NCBI GenBank assembly: GCA_045652745.1
Contig: JAZRUW010000019.1
Location: 1 to 47,545 of the forward strand
Direction: 5' to 3'
DNA: 47,545 nt
Origin: RGIG2041 sp045652745
GTDB taxonomy: Bacteria > Bacillota > Clostridia > UBA1381 > UMGS1253
Shown here: one piece after another, positions 16,786 through 24,520 of the stretch
Layout: every line of letters starts with the position of its first letter
Numbering within the stretch: the first letter of the stretch is position 1
The notes under the pieces: model-generated
What the model was told of the DNA's origin: nothing
What the model saw: only the letters and a program-made list of their open reading frames with translations
The model's database searches: none
Position numbers and translations under genes: made by a program

Positions 16786-17274
16786 ATGAAAAGACGCGAT
16801 AAAATCAATTATTATCTGGATATTGCGCAGACGGTCGCAAAACGCGGCACCTGCATGCGCCGTAAGTTCGGCTGCATCATCGTGCAAAATGATGAAATCA
16901 TTTCCACCGGTTATGCCGGCGCACCGCGCGGCAGACAAAACTGCAATGAAATGGGCAGCTGTGTGCGCGAGAAATTAAACATTCCGCGCGGCCAGCGCTA
17001 CGAGCTTTGCCGCAGTGTGCACGCTGAGGCAAATGCCATCATCAGCGCTTCGCGCAAGGATATGATTGGTGCGACGCTGTATATGGCGTGCATCCATCCC
17101 CAGACCGGTGAGGTTTTGCCGGACACCAACTCCTGCTCGATGTGCAAGCGTATGATTATTAACGCAGGCATCGAAAAGGTAATTGTGCGTGATGACGAAA
17201 ACAATTACCGCATCTGCATGGTGCAGGATTGGATTGACAATGATGACTCGTTAGATTTACACGAAGGTTATTGA
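16786..17274 (+). CDS. dCMP deaminase-like cytidine/deoxycytidylate deaminase
   Basis: This 162-aa zinc deaminase has the catalytic motif HAEANAI (zinc-binding His and proton-shuttle Glu) and the second zinc motif C-S-M-C. Its N-terminal part (GTCMRRKFGCIIV; STGYAGAPRG) fits the ComEB/dCMP deaminase family, which makes dUMP from dCMP for dTTP synthesis. The ATG with a GGGAG box 8 nt upstream is preferred over an in-frame GTG two codons before. It follows the ABC operon by 18 nt and is probably co-transcribed, though functionally unrelated. Confidence 0.9.
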   Translation: MKRRDKINYYLDIAQTVAKRGTCMRRKFGCIIVQNDEIISTGYAGAPRGRQNCNEMGSCVREKLNIPRGQRYELCRSVHAEANAIISASRKDMIGATLYMACIHPQTGEVLPDTNSCSMCKRMIINAGIEKVIVRDDENNYRICMVQDWIDNDDSLDLHEGY

Positions 17275-17343
17275 TTGGGATGTTAAAAATGCCCGGAGCG
17301 TAAAAAGACGGTCAAAAAGAAAATTTTTATTTATTTGATAAGC

Positions 17344-17380
17344 AAAGAGGTTTCCGAATTTTAAAGAGAAACCTCTTTTA
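17344..17380 (+). terminator. Terminator behind the dCMP deaminase gene
   Basis: Stem aaagaggttt (17344-17353) with aaacctcttt (17369-17378), T-rich 3' side. It ends the plus-strand operon. Confidence 0.65.
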
Positions 17381-17564
17381 TTGTGCATTTCTTTATCGTT
17401 TTCGTCTTTTTACTACGAACAAACTTTACCCTCGACGTACCCATGTACGCCTTCGGGCCAGACGGCAATGCCAAATCCTGCATTGCCGTTTCAGTTTGTC
17501 CGTTCCAAGCATTTTTTCCTATCCCAATTAAGACGAAATGTTAAAAATGCCCCAAAATAACTAT

Positions 17565-17600
17565 AAGTGGAGGTGAAACTACTGTTTCACCTCCACTTTT
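17565..17600. terminator. Bidirectional terminator before the cardiolipin synthase stop
   Basis: A 15-bp perfect stem aagtggaggtgaaac/gtttcacctccactt with a 4-base loop. Its right edge touches the stop codon of the minus-strand gene. Confidence 0.7.
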
Positions 17601-19126
17601 TACATCAATGGTGCAAACAATCTACATATATCCTCAAACAGTTTTAGTGTCGGCGCACAGGTACAATCCTCCGGCTCTATTTTTCTGCATCGACGAAGCG
17701 TAGTTTTAAAATCCGCTGCAAGTTCACGCACGGCCGCGCTTTCATAAAGCCAGACGCCGCACTCAAATTGCAGATACAAACTGCGAAAGTCCAGATTGGC
17801 CGTGCCGATGCTCGCCACAATTCCGTCGCACACCATCGTTTTAGCATGGATAAAACCGTCTGTATATTCATAAATCTGCACGCCCGCCTCCAAAAGCTCA
17901 CGATAGTACGAGCGCGTGGTAAAATGCACCCAACGTTTATCCGGCATGTGCGGTGTGATGATTTTGACCTCCACTCCGCTCTTCGCCGCAAGGCACAGTG
18001 CACTGACCATACTGTCATCAATAATCAGATACGGGGTATTGATATAAACATAGCGCTCAGCGTGCGCAATCATTTGCAGATACACATGTTCGCACACATT
18101 TTCACCGTCGGCCGGATTGTCGGCGTATGGTAATACAATGCCGTCCTCATCCGGCACTTGGTCTTTCGGTCGGTAATCTTCAAAGCGAATATCTTCACCC
18201 GTGCAAAACGACCACATCTGTAAAAACATCACCGCAAAGCTCCAAACAGCCGCGCCTTCTATGCGCACGCCCGCATCCTTCCAATGTCCATGCTTGGGCA
18301 CAGCATTGATATATTCATCCGCCAGATTGATGCCACCCGTAAAAGCAATATTGCCGTCAATCACGGCGATTTTACGGTGGTCACGGTTGTTTTGTAACGA
18401 AGACAGAAGCGGACGAAAGGGATTAAAGACACAGGTGCGAATTCCGTTTTTCTCCAAAAAAGCTTTATAATCCTTCGGCAGAAGAAAAAAACACCCCATA
18501 TCGTCATAAATCACGCGCACCTCAACTCCTTGGCGCACCTTTTCAAACAGCACATCCAAAATACTGTTCCACATCTGCCCCTCCTGCACGATAAAATACT
18601 CCAAAAACACATAGTGCTTTGCACCGCGGACGTCTTTTAAAAGCGCGTCAAAATAGGCCTCTCCCGGAGATAAATACGCCGTTTTCGTCTGCATATACGC
18701 CGGAAAGCCCGCACAGGCTTTTAAATAGCGAAATGGCGCGACATACCCGCCTACCCGCTGCGTCGCATCTTTGCACACGCCTTGCGCCGTTTCATAGGCA
18801 GTCTTGTACTGTGCATTTACATTTTGCATGCGTGCAAGATAGCGATGGTCGTGCGACGGGCGCACCAACAAAAAATACAAAACGCCGCCGCCAAACGGAA
18901 ACAGTAAAATAAAAAATATCCAACTGAGTTTATAGGCACTCTTGCTTCTGCGCCTTACAATCCCGAGAGACGCAAACAAACTGAGGGCAAATAAGACGTA
19001 GCGCACACCTGCCGTTTGTCCGGTCCCCCAAATGACAGCGACCGTAAAAAGCACCTGCAACACTAGCGCGAGTGCAATATAAAACCTGTGCATCAAAAGA
19101 ACACGAAACCATTTTTTACGAAACAT
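17600..19126 (-). CDS. cls: Cardiolipin synthase (phospholipase D superfamily)
   Basis: This 508-aa membrane enzyme has two N-terminal transmembrane segments (LVLQVLFTVAVIWGTG; KLSWIFFILLFPFGGGVLYF) and then two PLD catalytic motifs: HRKIAVIDG near residue 247 and HAKTMVCDG near 427, each H-x-K-x4-D. It condenses two phosphatidylglycerols to cardiolipin. The start MFRKKWF has GGAG upstream; longer in-frame starts run into the neighbouring terminator. That terminator lies only about 20 nt before the start codon, so expression needs read-through from the oxidoreductase operon or a promoter within it. Confidence 0.93.
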   Translation of the reverse strand: MFRKKWFRVLLMHRFYIALALVLQVLFTVAVIWGTGQTAGVRYVLFALSLFASLGIVRRRSKSAYKLSWIFFILLFPFGGGVLYFLLVRPSHDHRYLARMQNVNAQYKTAYETAQGVCKDATQRVGGYVAPFRYLKACAGFPAYMQTKTAYLSPGEAYFDALLKDVRGAKHYVFLEYFIVQEGQMWNSILDVLFEKVRQGVEVRVIYDDMGCFFLLPKDYKAFLEKNGIRTCVFNPFRPLLSSLQNNRDHRKIAVIDGNIAFTGGINLADEYINAVPKHGHWKDAGVRIEGAAVWSFAVMFLQMWSFCTGEDIRFEDYRPKDQVPDEDGIVLPYADNPADGENVCEHVYLQMIAHAERYVYINTPYLIIDDSMVSALCLAAKSGVEVKIITPHMPDKRWVHFTTRSYYRELLEAGVQIYEYTDGFIHAKTMVCDGIVASIGTANLDFRSLYLQFECGVWLYESAAVRELAADFKTTLRRCRKIEPEDCTCAPTLKLFEDICRLFAPLM

Positions 19127-19145
19127 TTTTTCTCCATTCAACAAA

Positions 19146-19178
19146 AAAAGCACACAGGGAAAACCCCTGTGTGCTTTT
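19146..19178 (-). terminator. Terminator behind the oxidoreductase operon
   Basis: Stem aaaagcacacaggg (19146-19159) with ccctgtgtgctttt (19165-19178); on the minus strand it is followed by a run of T. It separates the oxidoreductase gene from cls. Confidence 0.75.
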
Positions 19179-19187
19179 AAATTGTAA

Positions 19188-21059
19188 TTACTTACCCCAG
19201 CGCTCGATTGCAGCATAAGCAACATTTTTAATATTGATGGCCATACCGCCCTCACTGCTCATCTTCGGTCTGTTTGTAATTCTGTTGTAGTAAGTATCAT
19301 CTTCGAAGGCCGCCTTAAATGCTTTTACCGCCTTCTCGCGCACTTCCGGATGTGCATCGCCGATACGGATGAGCGCAATTACGGCATTGGATACAAACTG
19401 GAAGTACTCGTTGTTAAAGCCAACCACCTTATAGCGCGTGCCCATTGCAAACTCGGTGCCATAGGCCGGACGGGACAGTTCCTCCGGATTGGAGAAGATA
19501 TCAATTAAGGTATCTATACACTCTGTATCCCCCAGTCTGCCCAAGAAGTAGATTGCCATGCAGCCGCGCTGCTGGTTGTGCTTACGGCAATCGTGGAGCA
19601 TCTGCGGATCGCGCGCATTTGCCATTTCACGCAAAACTTCAATACCGCTGTCATCCCCGGTGATTGCAAGCGCAAACGCCGCGTGCTTTCTGGTATTTTC
19701 ATCTGCCGACTTCAAAAGCGGCTTTAACGTTTCGTTTGCCTTTGTGCCCATGCGTTTTGCAGACCAGATTGCCTGACCGGGTTGCAAAGTCGCAAGTCTT
19801 GCTTCGAGCTTTGTCGGGTCGTCCATAAAGGTAACATCCTCTTTCACAAGCGGATTGCCGTCCCAGTTTTTCCAACCGTCAATACGGTAACCACGGTCAA
19901 AACTATGGTCAAGATTGCCGCTTGCGAGCATTCTGTCGCGCAGCGGCTCATATTCCACCTCACGCAGTTCGCAATTGTTTTTTACAGCAAACATTGCCAA
20001 ATCTGCACCGAGCTCTGCAACTTTTTTCATATCCGGCATCATGCGCACACAGCTTGCAATATCACGGTCTACACCGAGCGCACGGCACGGTACAATAATA
20101 CCGTCAATTTCCACCGGAACAACAATCTTGTACGGCACCGGTACGGTAACATTGTAAGCACCCAGGTTTGCACCGATGGACCAATCACCGAGTGACGGGC
20201 CGTCAAATGCGATATCCCAACCGTGCTTATCTAAATCCGCATAGGAATAAAATGCCGGCTGCGAGGTCTTATCATCTGCAAACAGGCCATCTACCGTAAC
20301 GGTCTGCTCCGAAATAATTCTTCTGCCTTCGCGCACGCCGATGAGCGGCATATGAATCATAAATTTTCTGCCACCGCGCTCTTCACGCATTTCATACGCA
20401 CGGGAGAAAATAAGCGCCTCCGAAAGTGCCTTGTCATCTCTTTGGTCCACACGACCGAAGTCACAGTTGGATGCTCTTACATGTACGCCGTCACGGCTGG
20501 TCGATATCATGGAGTACGGCTGTGTAAGGCCGTCAAGCTTTCTGCCGTATTCGGTTTTGCAGCCTGCCATATGTGCAGTATAAGCATCACCCGTACAATC
20601 CATCAATACCTTGGATGCAAAATTACGGATGCCATCCGGTGTAGCCGCCTTAACGCCTACAACCTTATTATCTTCCATATATACGCCGATAATACTCGAT
20701 TCGTACAGAATTTCAGCGCCGCTTTTCAAAATGTGCTCTTCCATCACAATCTTATTACTTTCCAGACGGTTTCTGGTATGCAGCTTGTTGTATGCTATAA
20801 CCTTTTCGTTGATCGCCACATAACGGCCGCCGGCGCAACCGAAATAGTGGGTCTGAATTCCGCCGATGGTCATCGTACCACCTACGCAGTTAAAGTTTTC
20901 GATACCGAGTACCTTTAAACCATTCTCTGCAGAAAATGCCGCCGCAAAGCAACCGGCGGTACCCAAGCCGCTGACAATCACATCATATGCAGCGTCAAAA
21001 GCGATGCTGCCAACCTCAGTTTTTACAACCGCACCGTTTCTTACCTCGGAAATTTTCAT
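19188..21059 (-). CDS. FAD-dependent oxidoreductase with C-terminal HEAT-like region, 623 aa
   Basis: The N-terminal part is a flavin-binding fold of the FAD-dependent oxidoreductase (PF12831-like) type: VIVSGLGTAGCFAAAFSAEN is the dinucleotide motif, and GIENFNCVGGTMTIGGI the adjoining loop. VLMDCTGDAYTAHMAG is the second FAD contact, and VPCRALGVDRDIASCVRMMP a conserved C-terminal flavin segment. From about residue 430 on, helical repeats (TRKHAAFALAITGDDSGIEV, LGRLGDTECIDTLIDIF, VSNAVIALIRIGDAHPEV) resemble HEAT/PBS-lyase repeats. It overlaps the upstream gene by 1 nt (TAATG), so the two are made together. The substrate is unknown. No signal peptide is present, so it is cytoplasmic. Confidence 0.8.
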   Translation of the reverse strand: MKISEVRNGAVVKTEVGSIAFDAAYDVIVSGLGTAGCFAAAFSAENGLKVLGIENFNCVGGTMTIGGIQTHYFGCAGGRYVAINEKVIAYNKLHTRNRLESNKIVMEEHILKSGAEILYESSIIGVYMEDNKVVGVKAATPDGIRNFASKVLMDCTGDAYTAHMAGCKTEYGRKLDGLTQPYSMISTSRDGVHVRASNCDFGRVDQRDDKALSEALIFSRAYEMREERGGRKFMIHMPLIGVREGRRIISEQTVTVDGLFADDKTSQPAFYSYADLDKHGWDIAFDGPSLGDWSIGANLGAYNVTVPVPYKIVVPVEIDGIIVPCRALGVDRDIASCVRMMPDMKKVAELGADLAMFAVKNNCELREVEYEPLRDRMLASGNLDHSFDRGYRIDGWKNWDGNPLVKEDVTFMDDPTKLEARLATLQPGQAIWSAKRMGTKANETLKPLLKSADENTRKHAAFALAITGDDSGIEVLREMANARDPQMLHDCRKHNQQRGCMAIYFLGRLGDTECIDTLIDIFSNPEELSRPAYGTEFAMGTRYKVVGFNNEYFQFVSNAVIALIRIGDAHPEVREKAVKAFKAAFEDDTYYNRITNRPKMSSEGGMAINIKNVAYAAIERWGK

Positions 21060-21817
21060 TACAGCACGCCTCCTTTCGCATACTTCACGCCGGCATCAAA
21101 TGCCAGAAGCGGATTAGGATATGCACAAGACGGCATATAAACGATACCGTCCTTCTGCATCGGATAATCGCCCTTGATTGTATAATCAAAACAGTCTGCC
21201 ACAAAGGCAACTCTGTATTCCGCCGGCATTTTCTCGATAAATTCCGCCACAGCCTTTCTTGCCTCTATGTAGCCTGCATCGGAAGCAACCATGCACTTTA
21301 CAAGAGTATCTTCCACATAACCCCACGGCTCTGTTTTGATATCTGCCGGAAGCGCCGATGCATTCTCTTCTTCACTGTTGACAAAAATATTTAAAGACTT
21401 TTCTGCAACCATATCGGCATGCACTCTTGTGTCAATCACCTTGTCTGCCGTAAATTCACGGTAGCCGGATACACCGTGCGCCGTTACCTTAAAGCCTGCG
21501 CCGTCCTTTTCTACAGAAACAATTTCCATATTCAGAAGTACGTTTTTGCCCTCCAAAAGTTTATAAAACGGGCTTGCACAGTCAAACAGACAAATCTTAT
21601 CGCCCTCAAAGGCTTCCTTTTCAACAAACTTTGCGTAAAGCGCTTTTGCTTCATCCGTCGTCAGCGCCTCGTCATAGTCTGTGCCGAACTTTGCCGCATT
21701 CAAAAACTCATAGCCTGCTTGCGGACGTCTTTCCAGCACCAGACACTTGTCACCGTATGCGGACACAAGTCCTGCCGCCGTAAAGGTTGCACCAATTACA
21801 ATTACTTCGTAATGCAT
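21059..21817 (-). CDS. Rossmann-fold flavoprotein-like partner protein, 252 aa
   Basis: The N-terminus MHYEVIVIGATFTAAGLVSA has the beta-alpha-beta shape of FAD/NAD-binding oxidoreductases, but the glycine motif is degenerate (GATFTAAG instead of GxGxxG). LVLERRPQAGYE follows as the second strand and acidic residue. VIDTRVHAD could be the later dinucleotide contact (usually ATG/D). It is short for a full oxidoreductase and may be a partner subunit or a reduced paralogue of the next gene. The start MHYEV has GAGGAGG 6 nt upstream; the ATG two codons earlier directly abuts that box. It is the first gene of an operon divergent from an AraC regulator. Confidence 0.7.
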   Translation of the reverse strand: MHYEVIVIGATFTAAGLVSAYGDKCLVLERRPQAGYEFLNAAKFGTDYDEALTTDEAKALYAKFVEKEAFEGDKICLFDCASPFYKLLEGKNVLLNMEIVSVEKDGAGFKVTAHGVSGYREFTADKVIDTRVHADMVAEKSLNIFVNSEEENASALPADIKTEPWGYVEDTLVKCMVASDAGYIEARKAVAEFIEKMPAEYRVAFVADCFDYTIKGDYPMQKDGIVYMPSCAYPNPLLAFDAGVKYAKGGVL

Positions 21818-21852
21818 AACCATCCTCCTCTAATTTTTTGCTAACTGCCTCC

Positions 21853-21881
21853 ATTTTAACACAAGAAAACAAAGATTACAA
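21853..21881 (-). promoter_or_regulatory. Sigma-A promoter of the oxidoreductase operon
   Basis: On the minus strand: TTGTAA, 17 bases, TAAAAT. The inverted repeat AAAGATT-AC-AATCTTT (21871-21886) overlaps the -35 element, and TTTCCATGGAAA (21885-21896) lies just upstream. These are likely regulator sites. Confidence 0.5.
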
Positions 21882-21892
21882 TCTTTCCATGG

Positions 21893-21989
21893 AAAATTTC
21901 GTTTTTTTACTCCTAGTTTTCCTCTTAATCTAAATATAACACCTGCAATGGAAAAATGCTACTTGCTTTTTATCCAAAAATTTCGTTTT
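21893..21989. promoter_or_regulatory. Paired direct repeats in the divergent AraC/oxidoreductase control region
   Basis: aaaatttcgtttt occurs at 21893-21905 and at 21977-21989, 84 bp apart (about eight helical turns). The first is upstream of the oxidoreductase promoter, the second just upstream of the araC-type promoter. Direct repeats in such places are typical binding sites of AraC proteins; the assignment is inference. Confidence 0.4.
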
Positions 21990-21990
21990 C

Positions 21991-22019
21991 TTGCATTTTT
22001 CATTTGTTTATGGTATACT
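21991..22019 (+). promoter_or_regulatory. Sigma-A promoter of the AraC-type regulator gene
   Basis: TTGCAT, 17 bases, TATACT. The expected leader before the start codon at 22038 is about 12 nt. Confidence 0.6.
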
Positions 22020-22037
22020 GCAAATGAGGTGACATAT

Positions 22038-22832
22038 ATGATCAATGCATCTGCAAAAACCATAAGTTGTCAAATAATCAAGAGAAAATCCACAGACCCC
22101 GTTTTGCACGAAAGTACAGCATACGCGGACTTGCGCCTATGTATTCTGGCGCACGGCAATGCCCTCTGGCAAATCAACGAAAAGCAACACGACGTACAAG
22201 CAGGCGATATTGTATTTTTAAACAGCCGCCAGAAACGCCGCTTTTTAAACTACGGCACAAACGGTTGCACTTTGATCGTTCTTACGCTGGAACGTCAGGC
22301 CTTTTCTGCGGTTAAACATTTTTCGTTTTTCCTCACCTGTATTCAAAAGAAAGACGGCATTTTAAAAGACGAAACCTTGGCAAACATTCTTTTGGAAGTG
22401 GCGCAGGAATTTCAAAACCGTGATCAAAATTATGAACTGATTTCCGCACTACTGACGGAATTTTTCATCAAAGCCGAACGCCTTGTTACCTTCGATGAAA
22501 AAAGCATCGTGAAAATTGACAAAAACATGCTTAAAATCTTAGACTATATCGACGAACATATTACCGAAAAAATCTCCTTAGCCGAAATCTCAAAAACAGC
22601 CGGATTTACGGAAAGTTCGTTTTCGCGATGGTTTGCCAAGTGCAACGGCATTTCCTTTAAAAAGTACGTGATGGGCAAAAAAATCGAGCACGCCGTTTAT
22701 CTGCTTGAAAACACAGAGCAAAAAGTCATTGACATTGCCTTTGAATGCGGATTTGACTCCATCAGCGGATTTTACGATACCTTTAAAAAGGTCACCGGAA
22801 CGACACCCAATAAATTTACGTATATTGTATAA
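22038..22832 (+). CDS. AraC-family transcriptional regulator
   Basis: This 264-aa regulator has an N-terminal cupin-like sensing domain (ILAHGNALWQINEKQHDVQA, GDIVFLNSRQKRRF) and a C-terminal double helix-turn-helix of AraC/XylS type (ISLAEISKTAGFTESSFSRW and VIDIAFECGFDSISGFYDTF, then KVTGTTPNKF). The start MINASAK has GAGGTGA 5 nt upstream; a frame opening 30 codons earlier would begin before the promoter. It is transcribed away from the two oxidoreductase genes, so it most likely controls them and itself in response to a small ligand, perhaps the substrate. Confidence 0.9.
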   Translation: MINASAKTISCQIIKRKSTDPVLHESTAYADLRLCILAHGNALWQINEKQHDVQAGDIVFLNSRQKRRFLNYGTNGCTLIVLTLERQAFSAVKHFSFFLTCIQKKDGILKDETLANILLEVAQEFQNRDQNYELISALLTEFFIKAERLVTFDEKSIVKIDKNMLKILDYIDEHITEKISLAEISKTAGFTESSFSRWFAKCNGISFKKYVMGKKIEHAVYLLENTEQKVIDIAFECGFDSISGFYDTFKKVTGTTPNKFTYIV

Positions 22833-22867
22833 AAGAAAGCCGCAGGCGCTACCTGCGGCTTTCTTTT
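22831..22867. terminator. Bidirectional terminator
   Basis: The 16-bp stem aaaagaaagccgcagg/cctgcggctttctttt lies between the convergent regulator gene and the SPOCS-LysM gene. Confidence 0.85.
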
Positions 22868-24416
22868 ACCCTCTCGGTATATTCGGAATTAACAGTCTCT
22901 GCCCCGGATAAATCAAATCCGGATTTTCCAGTTTGTTGACTTTGACTAAAAGTGCAAGCGGTACGTGGTAGTGCTTGGCAATCTTCCAAAGCGTATCGCC
23001 CGGCTTGACAAAGTAGAGCAAAATGCCGTTTTGCGTCGTTACGCAGGTGTCCTCTACCGTCGCACCCGTAATCAGACAAATTTCTTTTTCCTCAATGGCT
23101 TTTGCGTCCAGGCGCAATACACATCTTACCTCAATTTCACCGCTCATCGTCATATTGTAGGCACAATGCAGCGTTTCAATGCCGATTTCGCAGTCCATGC
23201 CGGGTTTCAGTCCGTCTACACCGACCGGCAAAGAAAACTCCAGTTTTGCCTTGGCTGTGCTGACCGGCGCCGTTGCCGCCGAGGACAGATATAACAAATA
23301 ACACGAAATTGTGCCCTGTACCGTCGCGCAGTTTTCATCAATGTCCACTTCGCGGATATACGGCTTTGCAACCACATTGTATATTGTCTGCGGCTCGGGC
23401 GCGTTCGAGCCAAGTTGTACCGTCCCCTTCACTGTCGCCTGCGCACTGCCTGTTCCGGCAAGACCATGTACCACAAACGGCGCAGTTTCGCAAACCATCT
23501 CTTTGTCACGACAAAAACAGTCCGTAATCAGCGACACATCCGCTACTTCGCTAACGGTTAAATTCGCACTGCACAGCATCGACACGTCCAGATAACGCAT
23601 ATCGCCATCCGCATCGGCCGAGAGCGCCACCTGGGCGCCGGCCAAATTCAAATCCAACTCGCACATGCAGTCCTCGCGCGCATCGGGTGCATCGATCACC
23701 TCGGTAAACGGCAGTTCGTGCTCCATAAACTCAATTTCATTGCTCTCGGATACATAAAGCGTACAAATCTGCACATTGCCCTGTACAACTACCTTGCCAG
23801 TGACGACACGTACCTCCTTGTCTGTCAGGCGTGTGTCGGTTTTAAGCACACTCACCGCGCTCGGCTTGCCGGACGGAAACGCCAGGGTTTCCTTGAGCGC
23901 GAACTTGCTCATACCGGTGTGCAGCAAATTGTACACCTGCAGATTGTCCCTTTTCGCCTCCACCCCGCCGTCGACCTCATAAACAGTTTCCACCGCGCGT
24001 GCGCGGTAACACTTTACGTCCAAGTCCACAACGGCGCGCACCGACAGCTTGCGTGCGTTCAGAAGCGAAAACTCCACATGGCAAATGTCCGCCGTCACCA
24101 GGCATTTTGCACCCGTCATATCCCCGCACTTATCCGCATCACAGACAAACTCGAGCGAAATCGGCATGGAGCATACCGGTTTTGTATCCCCGTCCGGCAC
24201 ATACAAAAGCGTCATATCCACGCGCCCGCAAATCTGCATGCCGGACGCCTCGTTCACAATCGTGTCCACCGTCGCGGTCGCATCAAGCTGGAGCACCTTA
24301 GCAATATCACTTTTGGTATCGGGCACAATCACGTCCCCCTCGGCCAGCGCCTGCAAAGCGGCCGTGTGCACCGCTTCGTTGATTTGTATGCTTTCCTTAC
24401 GAAGTTCAATTTCCAT
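22866..24416 (-). CDS. Spore coat/cortex-type protein: SPOCS (DUF3794) domains with C-terminal LysM
   Basis: This 516-aa protein without signal peptide contains repeated SPOCS/DUF3794 segments (for example VDTIVNEASGMQICGRVDMT near the N-terminus and PYIREVDIDENCATVQGTIS near two thirds). A LysM domain ends it (YFVKPGDTLWKIAKHYHVPL through YPGQRLLIPN). SPOCS proteins of the SpoVID/SipL type organise coat assembly around the forespore, and LysM binds peptidoglycan or its precursors. In this architecture it is the likely SipL-type morphogenetic factor. The ATG of MEIELRKE has AAGGAGG 8 nt upstream; an in-frame TTG two codons earlier is too close. A sigma-E-like promoter precedes it. Confidence 0.85.
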   Translation of the reverse strand: MEIELRKESIQINEAVHTAALQALAEGDVIVPDTKSDIAKVLQLDATATVDTIVNEASGMQICGRVDMTLLYVPDGDTKPVCSMPISLEFVCDADKCGDMTGAKCLVTADICHVEFSLLNARKLSVRAVVDLDVKCYRARAVETVYEVDGGVEAKRDNLQVYNLLHTGMSKFALKETLAFPSGKPSAVSVLKTDTRLTDKEVRVVTGKVVVQGNVQICTLYVSESNEIEFMEHELPFTEVIDAPDAREDCMCELDLNLAGAQVALSADADGDMRYLDVSMLCSANLTVSEVADVSLITDCFCRDKEMVCETAPFVVHGLAGTGSAQATVKGTVQLGSNAPEPQTIYNVVAKPYIREVDIDENCATVQGTISCYLLYLSSAATAPVSTAKAKLEFSLPVGVDGLKPGMDCEIGIETLHCAYNMTMSGEIEVRCVLRLDAKAIEEKEICLITGATVEDTCVTTQNGILLYFVKPGDTLWKIAKHYHVPLALLVKVNKLENPDLIYPGQRLLIPNIPRG

Positions 24417-24449
24417 AAACAATTCCTCCTTGTAAAATCAGGCTTGTTT

Positions 24450-24478
24450 ATGTATATGTGTAAGTTTCACGGAATATG
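24450..24478 (-). promoter_or_regulatory. Candidate sigma-E promoter of the SPOCS-LysM gene
   Basis: On the minus strand: CATATT, 14 bases, CATATACAT, about 35-60 nt before the start codon. It resembles the mother-cell sigma-E consensus, which fits a coat morphogenetic protein. No sigma-A pair is seen in this short gap. Confidence 0.45.
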
Positions 24479-24480
24479 AA

Positions 24481-24504
24481 AAAAGGATGCCGAGGCATCC
24501 TTTT
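24481..24504 (-). terminator. Terminator behind the RpiB-like gene
   Basis: Stem aaaaggatgc/gcatcctttt with a 4-base loop; on the minus strand the 3' side continues into a T-run. Confidence 0.75.
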
Positions 24505-24520
24505 AAATCTGTGGTTTAAA

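Larger units (their letters stand above)
17273..17600. repeat. Intergenic stretch with nested repeats and two terminators
   Basis: There is no gene. atgttaaaaatgccc occurs at 17280-17294 and again at 17538-17552. attggga/tcccaat at the ends, and gtaaaaagacg (17301-17311) with cgtctttttac (17403-17413), are inverted repeats enclosing the terminator at 17344-17378. A further palindrome cggcaatgc/gcattgccg lies near 17463-17490. It looks like an insertion of a small non-coding element or a structured RNA. Confidence 0.5.
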
